Shown piece by piece: positions 1-6,316 of a stretch of DNA of 10,462 nt. This DNA comes from Burkholderiales bacterium (GTDB lineage: Bacteria > Pseudomonadota > Gammaproteobacteria > Burkholderiales > Burkholderiaceae_C), in contig CANFNE010000064.1 of NCBI GenBank assembly GCA_947448105.1, forward strand, positions 1 through 10,462, given 5' to 3'. Position 1 is the stretch's first letter, and every line of letters starts with the position of its first letter. The notes beneath the pieces were generated by a model that was given only the letters and a program-made list of their open reading frames with translations, was not told the DNA's origin and ran no database searches. The position numbers were made by a program, and so were the translations under genes.

Positions 1-1625
1 GCCATCTGGATGCTTTCGGCGGCGGCTTGGGCCGCTTCCTTGTCGCGGTTCATCATGTGCATGACCACCGGGCGCACCACCACCATCAGGAAGGCCACAA
101 ACATCAGGCCCAGAAAGCCCGACTTGATGTTGTTCATGACCGACTCGTCCTTGTGCCAAGGAATGCTCATGTCCATGGGCACGTCCGGCTCAAACTTGGC
201 CTGCACCACGCTGACCACGTCTTTGCGGCCTTCGTCAAAGCCCACCACGCCGCGCACGAGTTCTTGCATGCGCTCCACCTCTTCGGTGGTGTAGGGGTTG
301 GGCTTGGGCGGCTGGTCTTCGCCTTTGTCGTTTTTGGGCTGGGCCAGGGGCGGGCGCTCGTTGATCACCACGGCCACGCTCAGGCGCTGCACGCCGCCGG
401 TGGCGCTCTTGGTGTGGCGCACCTGGCGGTCGATCTCGTAATTGCGGGTGCTGCGCGTGGCAATCGTGCTGCGTTCGTCGCTGGCGGCGCCTGCGGCGTT
501 GGGCGCTGCGGTGTTGAGCGAGGTAGTGGGCGCGACTGGCGCGGTGTTGGACAAGGTGCCCGGGATGCCCGCAGCCTCTTTGGCGCTGTTGCGGTCTTCG
601 CTGTTGACCTCGGAACGTGTCTTGGGGCCTTTGCCGCCGGTGTCAAAGTCTTCGATGGTGACCTCGGTCTGGCTGTAGTCCAGGCTGAGGTTGACTTGCG
701 AGCGCACGTTGGCCTCGCCCACGATGGGGGCCAGGATCTGGATTACGCGCTGGCGGTACAGGTCTTCCATGGCCTGCTTGTGCTTGGTCTGGCCGGCATT
801 CATGCCCATGGAGGCGTCCGACTCGGCGTCGGTCATGAGCTTGCCAAAGTTGTCGACCACGGCCACGTTCTCGGGGGTGAGCATGGGCACGCTGGAGGCC
901 ACCAAATGCACAATGGCCTGAACCTGCATGGGGCTGACGCTGCGCCCGGCCTGGGGGGTGACCACGATGGAGGCTTTTGGAGGGGTGCGGTCACGCACAA
1001 ACACCGAGGGTTTGGTGGTGGCCAGGTGCACGCGGGCTGTTTGGATCGATTCGATCTGCTGGATGCTGCGTGCGAGCTCTTGCTCCATGGCCGAGTTGTA
1101 GCGCACCTGTTCCATGAACTGGCTGGTGGTCATGGCGGACTGGTCTTTGAGCGCGTCCAGGCCGGTAGCCGCAGTTTTGGGCAGGCCTTTGGACGCCAGA
1201 TAAATGCGGGCCTCGTGGTAGCGGGCGGCGGGCACGGTGATTTGGCCGCTGCCTGCATCAATCACCGGTTTGAACTCGCCTTGCTTGAGTGCCTCGTACA
1301 CGCCTTGCTGGTCGGTTTCGGTGACGCCCGTCATGATGGGGCGGTAGCTTGGCGCGTTGATCAGGGTGTAGACCAGCGCAAATGCCAGGAGCGCCATGGC
1401 AATCACCATCAGTGGCAGTGACTTTTTGACCGCCGGCTGGTTCAGTACCTGTTTGATGGGTCCGAAGGGGCCGGAAAAATCAGGCGCGTCGTCTGCAAAG
1501 CCGTTGCCACCGTCACCTGCGCGCGACGCCATGGCGCGGCGGTCGCCACCCGAGCGGGTTTGCAAGGATCCAGGTTCGGCATTGGCAGGGAGGAAGGTGC
1601 CAGCGGTTGCAGTTGCGGTTGCCAT
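1..1625 (-). CDS. fliF: Flagellar MS-ring protein FliF (C-terminus cut off by window edge)
   Basis: FliF forms the MS ring in the inner membrane, the base on which the flagellar rotor and export gate assemble. The reverse strand from ATG 1623-1625 translates without a stop to the left edge, giving 541 whole codons. A first membrane segment lies near residues 70-89, after a Gly/Ala-rich cytoplasmic N-terminus. The ring-building domains follow, with typical stretches such as ARVHLATTKPSVF and GEANVRSQVNLSLDYSQTEV. A Ser/Thr/Ala-rich linker comes next, then a second membrane segment near residues 504-519. FliF is usually about 550-580 residues, so only the end of the cytoplasmic FliG-binding tail is missing. 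It lies 65 nt after fliE in the same direction, so the two are likely co-transcribed, probably with fliG beyond the edge. No strong ribosome binding site precedes the chosen ATG, so the exact start is slightly uncertain. Confidence 0.97.
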   Translation of the reverse strand, partial: MATATATAGTFLPANAEPGSLQTRSGGDRRAMASRAGDGGNGFADDAPDFSGPFGPIKQVLNQPAVKKSLPLMVIAMALLAFALVYTLINAPSYRPIMTGVTETDQQGVYEALKQGEFKPVIDAGSGQITVPAARYHEARIYLASKGLPKTAATGLDALKDQSAMTTSQFMEQVRYNSAMEQELARSIQQIESIQTARVHLATTKPSVFVRDRTPPKASIVVTPQAGRSVSPMQVQAIVHLVASSVPMLTPENVAVVDNFGKLMTDAESDASMGMNAGQTKHKQAMEDLYRQRVIQILAPIVGEANVRSQVNLSLDYSQTEVTIEDFDTGGKGPKTRSEVNSEDRNSAKEAAGIPGTLSNTAPVAPTTSLNTAAPNAAGAASDERSTIATRSTRNYEIDRQVRHTKSATGGVQRLSVAVVINERPPLAQPKNDKGEDQPPKPNPYTTEEVERMQELVRGVVGFDEGRKDVVSVVQAKFEPDVPMDMSIPWHKDESVMNNIKSGFLGLMFVAFLMVVVRPVVMHMMNRDKEAAQAAAESIQM

Positions 1626-1690
1626 GGAAGTAGTCTTTCAGCGCGGAGGAATGGGGGAGGGCGTGGTGGCTTGCTGGGAAGATGGCGGCA

Positions 1691-2029
1691 TCAGACCGGC
1701 ATGTTCATGATGTCTTCATAGGCCTTGAGCACCTTGTTGCGCACCTGCAAGGTGGCTTCAAAGGACAGCGAGGCTTTTTGCATCTTCAGCACCACGTCGG
1801 TCAGCGGTACAGCTTCGCCCCGCTCGAACGATTGGGCGGTGTTTTGTGCGTCCACCTGGGATGCATTGGTCTGGCTCACCGCCTGGCGAATCAGGTCCGA
1901 GAAGTCCGTCTTGGGCGTGGGTGCGGTGCCTGGCAGGTCAAAGCCCTGACCGGTGGCCTGCGTGCTGTGCGCTTGCAGGGTCTTGAGCATGGCGGCAATG
2001 CTGCTGGCGGAAGTGGCGGATTCGATCAT
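1691..2029 (-). CDS. fliE: Flagellar hook-basal body protein FliE
   Basis: FliE is the small junction protein between the MS ring and the proximal rod and is exported early by the flagellar type III system. The product is 112 residues, close to the family's usual 100-110. The diagnostic C-terminal half is intact: VPLTDVVLKMQKASLSFEAT, then a segment ending in VRNKVLKAYEDIMNMPV. The frame stays open upstream to 2164, but those extra codons overlap the end of the regulator gene and look nothing like FliE. The ATG at 2027-2029 gives the normal N-terminus (MIESATSASSIAAML), and an AGGA lies a few bases upstream. The start is 34 nt after the regulator's stop, and fliF follows after 65 nt, so an operon is likely. 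Confidence 0.96.
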   Translation of the reverse strand: MIESATSASSIAAMLKTLQAHSTQATGQGFDLPGTAPTPKTDFSDLIRQAVSQTNASQVDAQNTAQSFERGEAVPLTDVVLKMQKASLSFEATLQVRNKVLKAYEDIMNMPV

Positions 2030-2063
2030 GGTGGCAGGTCCTGTACAGGTGGGCAGGTGAATT

Positions 2064-3521
2064 TCAGGAATGGGCTGACAGGCCAGGGGCCGTGTCGCGC
2101 AGGCGGGCCAGCTTGTAGCGCAGGGTGCGCGGGCTGATGCCCAGTTTTTGCGCCGCTTCTTCACGGCTGCGGGAGGCGTCGAGTGCCGCGCGAATGGCGT
2201 GGTGTTCGCTGTGCTTGACGGTGGTTTGCAGTGGCGCGGTCACCGCAGCGTGCGCCAGTGTGGGGACGGGTGCGCTGGTGGGCATGGGCTCGGGGCTGGC
2301 GGGGGGCGCCATGGCCAGAAGAAAGCTGGTGGAGGCGTCGTCAAACATCAGGTGCTGCGTGTCAATGTGGGTGCCGGCGCACAAGACCATGGCGCGCTGC
2401 ACCACGTTTTCAAGCTCGCGCACATTGCCCGGCCAGGGATAGGACAGCAGCAGGCGCTGGGCGTCTCCGCTCAGGCTCCAGGGCTGGTTGGCGCGCATAT
2501 GGCGGGACAACAGACGCGCGGCCAGGGGCAAAATATCGCCGCTGCGCTCGGCCAGTGCCGGCACGCGCAGCTTGAAAGTGCTCAGGCGAAAGTACAGGTC
2601 TTCACGGAACTGGCGCTGGGCAATTTGCTCACGCAGGTTTTTGTTAGTGGCAGCCACCACCCGCACATCGAGTGCGATGGCCCGTTCGCCGCCCAAGCGC
2701 ACCAGGCTGCGCTCTTGCAGCACGCGCAGCAACTTGGCTTGCAGGGCCAAAGGCAACTCGCCAATTTCGTCCAGAAACAGCGTGCCGCCCTGGGCTTGTT
2801 CAAACAGGCCGCGGTGCTCTTTCACGGCACCGGTGAAAGCGCCTTTTTCGTGGCCAAACAACATGTCTTCCATCATGTGCTCCGGCAGGGCGGCGCAGTT
2901 CAGGCCAATGAAAGGGCCGTTGGCCGCAGCAGACGACTCGTGCAGCACGCGCGCCAGCACTTCCTTGCCCGATCCGGTGGGGCCTTCCACCAGCACGGCC
3001 ACCGGGGCCTGGGCCACCCGCTGTGCCAGGGCCAGCAGGTTGCGGCTGACCGGGTCCACGTAGACCACGCTGCGCACCGCAGCACCTGTATTGGGGGCCA
3101 GTGGGAGTGGGGGACTTGCCGGCGCGGTGTTGCTTGCCGCAGCCGTGGCGCGCTGCAACGCCAGGCGCCAGGCGGCTGCAGACCAGTCGTCTGCGGCCAG
3201 CACGTGGCAGGCGCCCTCGTGCATGGCCAGCACGGCCAGCTCCAACTGGCGGCGCTCCAGGCGGCAGACCAGGGTGGTGGCGCAAGCGGTGTTTTGAACC
3301 AGGGCCAGGGTGTCTTGCAGTAGCGCAATATCAGCGCCCAGGCCCAGCACCACGGTGGCGGTCTGGCGGGGTGCGGCGGCTATCGCGGCTTGCAACGCGT
3401 CGAGCGTGCTCACCACCAGCACGTCCAGGCCCGCAGCCGCCAGCGCAGCGCGATCCGCCGCCGCGAGCGGACGGAACGGGTCGAGCCAGAGGGCTTGAGA
3501 AGGAACAGGTGACAAGGACAT
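2064..3521 (-). CDS. Sigma-54-dependent activator, FleR/FlrC-like, with degenerate receiver domain
   Basis: The 485-residue protein is a bacterial enhancer-binding protein that should remodel sigma-54 RNA polymerase using ATP. The AAA+ core covers roughly residues 150-390: Walker A GPTGSGKE (180-187), the sigma-54 contact loop GAFTGA (227-232), Walker B GGTLFLDE (245-252), and WPGNVREL (363-370). A Fis-type helix-turn-helix closes the protein at about 453-474 (EEAAQKLGISPRTLRYKLARL without its last residue). Residues 1-125 have the length and beta/alpha rhythm of a receiver domain, but the expected phospho-Asp position reads VVLGLG and the conserved Lys segment reads LAADDW, so phosphorylation is unlikely. 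Its place just before fliE matches fleR in Pseudomonas and flrC in Vibrio, hence the proposed role in mid-class flagellar gene activation. A consensus sigma-54 promoter lies about 40 bp upstream. The start ATG 3519-3521 has no clear ribosome binding site. Its identity as the true FleR orthologue is inference. Confidence 0.93.
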   Translation of the reverse strand: MSLSPVPSQALWLDPFRPLAAADRAALAAAGLDVLVVSTLDALQAAIAAAPRQTATVVLGLGADIALLQDTLALVQNTACATTLVCRLERRQLELAVLAMHEGACHVLAADDWSAAAWRLALQRATAAASNTAPASPPLPLAPNTGAAVRSVVYVDPVSRNLLALAQRVAQAPVAVLVEGPTGSGKEVLARVLHESSAAANGPFIGLNCAALPEHMMEDMLFGHEKGAFTGAVKEHRGLFEQAQGGTLFLDEIGELPLALQAKLLRVLQERSLVRLGGERAIALDVRVVAATNKNLREQIAQRQFREDLYFRLSTFKLRVPALAERSGDILPLAARLLSRHMRANQPWSLSGDAQRLLLSYPWPGNVRELENVVQRAMVLCAGTHIDTQHLMFDDASTSFLLAMAPPASPEPMPTSAPVPTLAHAAVTAPLQTTVKHSEHHAIRAALDASRSREEAAQKLGISPRTLRYKLARLRDTAPGLSAHS

Positions 3522-3536
3522 GGCGGTTTTGGCTGC

Positions 3537-3560
3537 AAGTGGCGTGTAGGGAAACCACTT
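3537..3560. repeat. Short inverted repeat over the regulator transcription start
   Basis: AAGTGG (3537-3542) and CCACTT (3555-3560) form a perfect 6-bp inverted repeat with a 12-bp spacer. It spans about -8 to +16 relative to the predicted sigma-54 start at 3552. It could be an operator for feedback control, but arms of 6 bp are short enough to arise by chance. Confidence 0.3.
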
Positions 3561-3562
3561 TC

Positions 3563-3578
3563 TGCAAGACCCGTGCCA
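3563..3578 (-). promoter_or_regulatory. Sigma-54 (RpoN) promoter, perfect consensus match
   Basis: Read on the minus strand the sequence is TGGCACG-GGTC-TTGCA, matching TGGCACG-N4-TTGCW at every fixed position with the required GG-N10-GC spacing. The predicted start of transcription is near 3552, leaving a leader of about 30 nt before the regulator ATG at 3521. The operon regulator-fliE-fliF would therefore depend on sigma-54. The site lies between the stop of the cysteine-rich gene (3594) and the regulator. Confidence 0.8.
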
Positions 3579-3593
3579 GGCGGTTTTTGCGCT

Positions 3594-3836
3594 TTATTGA
3601 CGATTGGCCGACACTTTGGCGGCTGCCGGGCCCGCTGCGGGTTTGGGCTCGAAGCCCTGGCAGGCGCGTCCATCGAGCTGCTGCACTTGCATGCAAGGCA
3701 GCATGCGCGACTTGAATCCCAGCAGCTTGCAGCTGTAGGGCAGGGCCGGGTCCCAGCTCGTGGCGAAATGGCGGCACTGCCAGCAGCTCACCGCGCTGGG
3801 CGGGCCTTTGGCATAGGTCGGAATGTTGGGTGGCAT
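3594..3836 (-). CDS. Small cysteine-rich conserved-type protein of unknown function
   Basis: This 80-residue protein begins at ATG 3834-3836. Its core contains CWQC (18-21), then SWDPALPYSC, then GFKSRMLPC, then CQGFEPK, giving five cysteines at about 18, 21, 36, 48 and 59. From memory, short betaproteobacterial proteins share the pattern CxxC...DP..PY.C...GFKS..P...C..FEPK. Some carry misleading transferred names, so no function is assigned here. The CxxC plus spaced cysteines suggest metal binding or a redox-type fold, which is inference. The Ala/Pro/Lys tail after FEPK looks disordered. In-frame ATGs upstream (near 3899 and 3908) could add about 21-24 residues, but they fall inside a palindrome and encode nothing family-like. 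No strong ribosome binding site supports either start. It lies directly upstream of the sigma-54 promoter of the flagellar operon. Confidence 0.72.
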   Translation of the reverse strand: MPPNIPTYAKGPPSAVSCWQCRHFATSWDPALPYSCKLLGFKSRMLPCMQVQQLDGRACQGFEPKPAAGPAAAKVSANRQ

Positions 3837-3892
3837 GTTCTGTGGAGCGTGGCTGGGCAAATGGCGCCCGGGGCTTGGCCTCAGCAATAAAC

Positions 3893-3913
3893 AGGCCATG
3901 CCTGGCATGGCCT
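3893..3913. repeat. Perfect 21-bp palindrome (10-bp arms, 1-bp centre)
   Basis: The left arm AGGCCATGCC (3893-3902) and right arm GGCATGGCCT (3904-3913) are exact reverse complements around T3903. Its centre lies about 142 bp upstream of the predicted sigma-54 start of the exporter gene, a usual distance for an enhancer-binding-protein site. Alternatively it forms an RNA hairpin: leftward it is followed by TGTTTATTG, a poor terminator tail. It lies 57 bp upstream of the cysteine-rich gene's start. Confidence 0.5.
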
Positions 3914-3995
3914 CGGGTTCTCTCCCGCGCGCACAGGCTCTTGCCGGAGCGCGCCGGCGCGACGGTGTCCAGGCAAGGCAGCGCGGCCGATTCTT

Positions 3996-4009
3996 GACGG
4001 AATTCCGTC
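3996..4009. repeat. Perfect 14-bp palindrome next to the exporter promoter
   Basis: GACGGAATTCCGTC reads the same on both strands and ends 10 bp before the -24 element of the exporter's sigma-54-type promoter. It is a candidate operator or activator site for the type I secretion operon. Which protein binds it cannot be told from sequence. Confidence 0.4.
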
Positions 4010-4018
4010 CAAAGCGGG

Positions 4019-4034
4019 TGGCACGCAAAGTGCT
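4019..4034 (+). promoter_or_regulatory. Sigma-54 (RpoN) type promoter of the type I secretion operon
   Basis: TGGCACG-CAAA-GTGCT matches TGGCACG-N4-TTGCW except for the first T of the -12 element, and the essential GG (4020-4021) and GC (4032-4033) are separated by exactly 10 bp. Transcription would begin near 4045, about 120-130 nt before the exporter start codon. The FleR-like activator encoded on the opposite strand 0.5 kb away is the obvious candidate regulator (inference). Confidence 0.65.
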
Positions 4035-4121
4035 GTGACTGTGCCAGCAGACCGATTTACCCCGGTTTTGGATATTCCTGGCCGCGAGGCCTGTTTACAA
4101 CCCGACACTGAAAGAAGCTTC

Positions 4122-4169
4122 ATGCAGACACCGCAAGCGCACAGCGCGCGTTCGCCGGGCCGACTTTGA
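4122..4169 (+). CDS. Possible 15-codon leader ORF before the exporter
   Basis: ATG 4122-4124 follows a purine-rich AAAGAAG (4111-4117) and encodes MQTPQAHSARSPGRL before TGA 4167-4169. The stop overlaps a TTG codon (4166-4168) in the exporter frame and lies 5 nt before the exporter ATG. The exporter start itself has no recognisable ribosome binding site, so ribosomes finishing this leader could re-initiate there. There is no homology evidence, and an ORF this short could be chance. Confidence 0.22.
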   Translation: MQTPQAHSARSPGRL

Positions 4170-4174
4170 CCACC

Positions 4175-6316
4175 ATGCAAGATTCTTTCACCCATACCGG
4201 CGTTCAGTGCCTCACCGCGATTGCGCAGCACCACGGCCTGCAGATCAACCCCGAGCGCCTGATCACGGACTTTGCGCTGGGCGCCCAGGAGCCCGGCCCG
4301 CTGGTGCTGCTGCGCATGGCCGCAGACATTGGCCTCAAGGCCAAGGTGGAGCACCTGTCCTGGAAAGGCCTGATGGCCCAGGGCGGCGTGTTTCCGTTGA
4401 TGGCCTGCATGCGCGACGGCAGCTTCATGATTGTGGTGGGCATGCGTGCCGAGGGACAAGGCAAGATCGCCCTGCTCGACCCCACGGCCGCGCAGGCCGC
4501 GGTGGTGCTGGAGGACGAAGCCTCGTTTTGCGCCCGCTGGGACGGCCAGGTGATTTTGCTCAAACGCGAACACAAGCTCACCGACCCCGACCAGCGCTTT
4601 GGCTTTGCCTGGTTTATTCCGGAAATCTGGAAGCACAAAGACGCGTTTCGCGATATTTTTATCGCCGCCTTGGCCATGCATTTGCTGGGCATGGCCTCGC
4701 CGGTGTTCTTTCAACTGGTGATTGACAAGGTACTCACCCACCAGAGCGAGACCACGCTGTGGGTGCTGGCCGTGGGCATTGTGATTGCGCTGGCCTTCGA
4801 TGCCATTTTTGGCTACCTGCGTCAGATGTTGACCCTGGCGGCCACCAACAAGATAGACATGCACCTGACGCGCCGCACTTTTGGCCATTTGCTGTCGCTG
4901 CCCATCGACTATTTTGAGACCACCACCGCCGGCGTGGTGACCCGGCACATGCAGCAGCTGGAAAAAATACGCAACTTTTTGACCGGGCGTATCTTTTTTA
5001 CCGGTCTGGACACCGTGTCCTTGCTGATCTTTTTGCCGATTTTGTTTGCCTATTCGGTCAAGCTGGCCATGATCGTGCTGCTGTTCACGGGCCTGATTGC
5101 CGCCGTGATTGGCGGCATGGTGCCGACCTACCAGCGCCGGCTCAACGCCCTGTATTTAGCCGAAGGCCAGCGCCAGGCCATGCTGGTGGAAACCATCCAC
5201 GGCATGCGCACCGTCAAGGCACTGGCCATCGAACCCACCCAGCGCCGCATCTGGGACCAGCGCTCGGCCGAGGCCATCACCATGCACTTTCGCCTGGGCC
5301 AGGTGTCGATCACGGGCAACGCAATTACCGACTTTCTGGGCAAGCTACTGCCGGTAGTCATCATCGTGATTGGCGCGCAGCAGGTGTTTGACCAGACCCT
5401 GAGCGTGGGCGCGTTGATTGCGTTTCAGATGATTTCGGGCCGCGTGACCGCGCCTTTGATTGCCATGGTGGGCCTGGTCAATGAATACCAGGAGACCGCT
5501 TTGTCGGTGCGCATGCTGGGCGAGGTGATGAACCGCGCGCCCGAAGGCCGCGTCGGCGCCGGTGGCCTGCGACCCCAGTTGCAGGGCGAAATCAGCTTTG
5601 ACCAGGTGAGCTTTAGCTACCCCGGCGCCACCACACCGGCGCTCAACAAAGCCAGCTTCACCATCGCGGCGGGCACCGTGGTGGGCATCGTGGGGCGCAG
5701 CGGCTCGGGCAAAACCACGCTGACCAAGCTGATCCAGGGCCTGTACCCCTTGCAAGCAGGCCTGGTGCGTTTTGACGGCGTGGACGCGCGCGAAATTGAC
5801 CTCTCCCACCTGCGCCGCCAAATCGGCGTGGTGCTGCAAGAGAACTTTTTGTTCCGGGGCACCGTGCGCGAAAACCTGGTGGCCACCAAACCCGACGCCT
5901 CGTTTGAAGAAATTGTGGCCGCCGCCCAAGCCGCCGGGGCCGACGAGTTCATTGAGCGCATGCCCAAGGGCTACGACACGCTCCTGGAAGAAAACGCCGC
6001 CAATCTCTCGGGCGGGCAAAAGCAGCGCCTGTCCATCGCCCGCTCGCTCTTGGCCAAGCCCAGCATTCTGATCTTGGACGAGGCCGCCAGTGCGCTTGAC
6101 CCCGAAAGCGAAAGCATTTTTATCCGCAACCTGTCGCGCATCGCCATCGGGCGCACGGTGGTGATGATCTCCCACCGCCTGTCCACCCTGGTCAATGCTG
6201 ACGCCATCTTGGTCATGCAAAACGGCCAATTGGTCGACAGTGGCCGCCATGCCGAGCTGCTTACCCGCTGCGAAACCTACCAAACCCTATGGAACCAACA
6301 GACCAGTCACATGTAA
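4175..6316 (+). CDS. Type I secretion ABC transporter, HlyB/LapB-like, with inactive C39-like domain
   Basis: Inner-membrane permease-ATPase that drives export of an unfolded substrate straight to the outside with an HlyD-type adaptor and a TolC-type channel. Numbered from ATG 4175 (713 residues; a TTG at 4166 would add three), residues 1-130 form a C39 peptidase-like domain. In it the catalytic Cys position is Thr8 (TGVQCL), and the His position of the related HlyB domain segment DGRHF reads DGSFM. It should therefore bind the substrate rather than cut a leader, as in HlyB. The segment WFIPEIWKHKDAFRD opens a membrane domain of about six helices, roughly 155-430. The ATPase carries Walker A GRSGSGKTT (507-515), signature LSGGQ (611-615), Walker B ILILDEA with Asp635/Glu636, and His667. 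Length and order match HlyB (707). It overlaps the adaptor gene by 28 nt. A sigma-54-type promoter lies upstream. Confidence 0.96.
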   Translation: MQDSFTHTGVQCLTAIAQHHGLQINPERLITDFALGAQEPGPLVLLRMAADIGLKAKVEHLSWKGLMAQGGVFPLMACMRDGSFMIVVGMRAEGQGKIALLDPTAAQAAVVLEDEASFCARWDGQVILLKREHKLTDPDQRFGFAWFIPEIWKHKDAFRDIFIAALAMHLLGMASPVFFQLVIDKVLTHQSETTLWVLAVGIVIALAFDAIFGYLRQMLTLAATNKIDMHLTRRTFGHLLSLPIDYFETTTAGVVTRHMQQLEKIRNFLTGRIFFTGLDTVSLLIFLPILFAYSVKLAMIVLLFTGLIAAVIGGMVPTYQRRLNALYLAEGQRQAMLVETIHGMRTVKALAIEPTQRRIWDQRSAEAITMHFRLGQVSITGNAITDFLGKLLPVVIIVIGAQQVFDQTLSVGALIAFQMISGRVTAPLIAMVGLVNEYQETALSVRMLGEVMNRAPEGRVGAGGLRPQLQGEISFDQVSFSYPGATTPALNKASFTIAAGTVVGIVGRSGSGKTTLTKLIQGLYPLQAGLVRFDGVDAREIDLSHLRRQIGVVLQENFLFRGTVRENLVATKPDASFEEIVAAAQAAGADEFIERMPKGYDTLLEENAANLSGGQKQRLSIARSLLAKPSILILDEAASALDPESESIFIRNLSRIAIGRTVVMISHRLSTLVNADAILVMQNGQLVDSGRHAELLTRCETYQTLWNQQTSHM

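Noticed and set aside
27..1421. 464-codon plus-strand frame rich in His/Gly/Val
   Set aside because: It is a shadow of fliF, whose minus-strand translation is unmistakable.
3994..4021. Sigma-70 promoter beginning TTGACG before the exporter
   Set aside because: No -10-like hexamer is found 16-18 bp downstream; TTGACG is part of the palindrome region.
3986..4057. Sigma-28-like boxes GCCGATTC (3986-3993) and GACCGATT (4050-4057) before the exporter
   Set aside because: Neither has a matching -35 box at 11-bp spacing; the nearest candidate for the second, CAAAGTGC, is 16 bp away.
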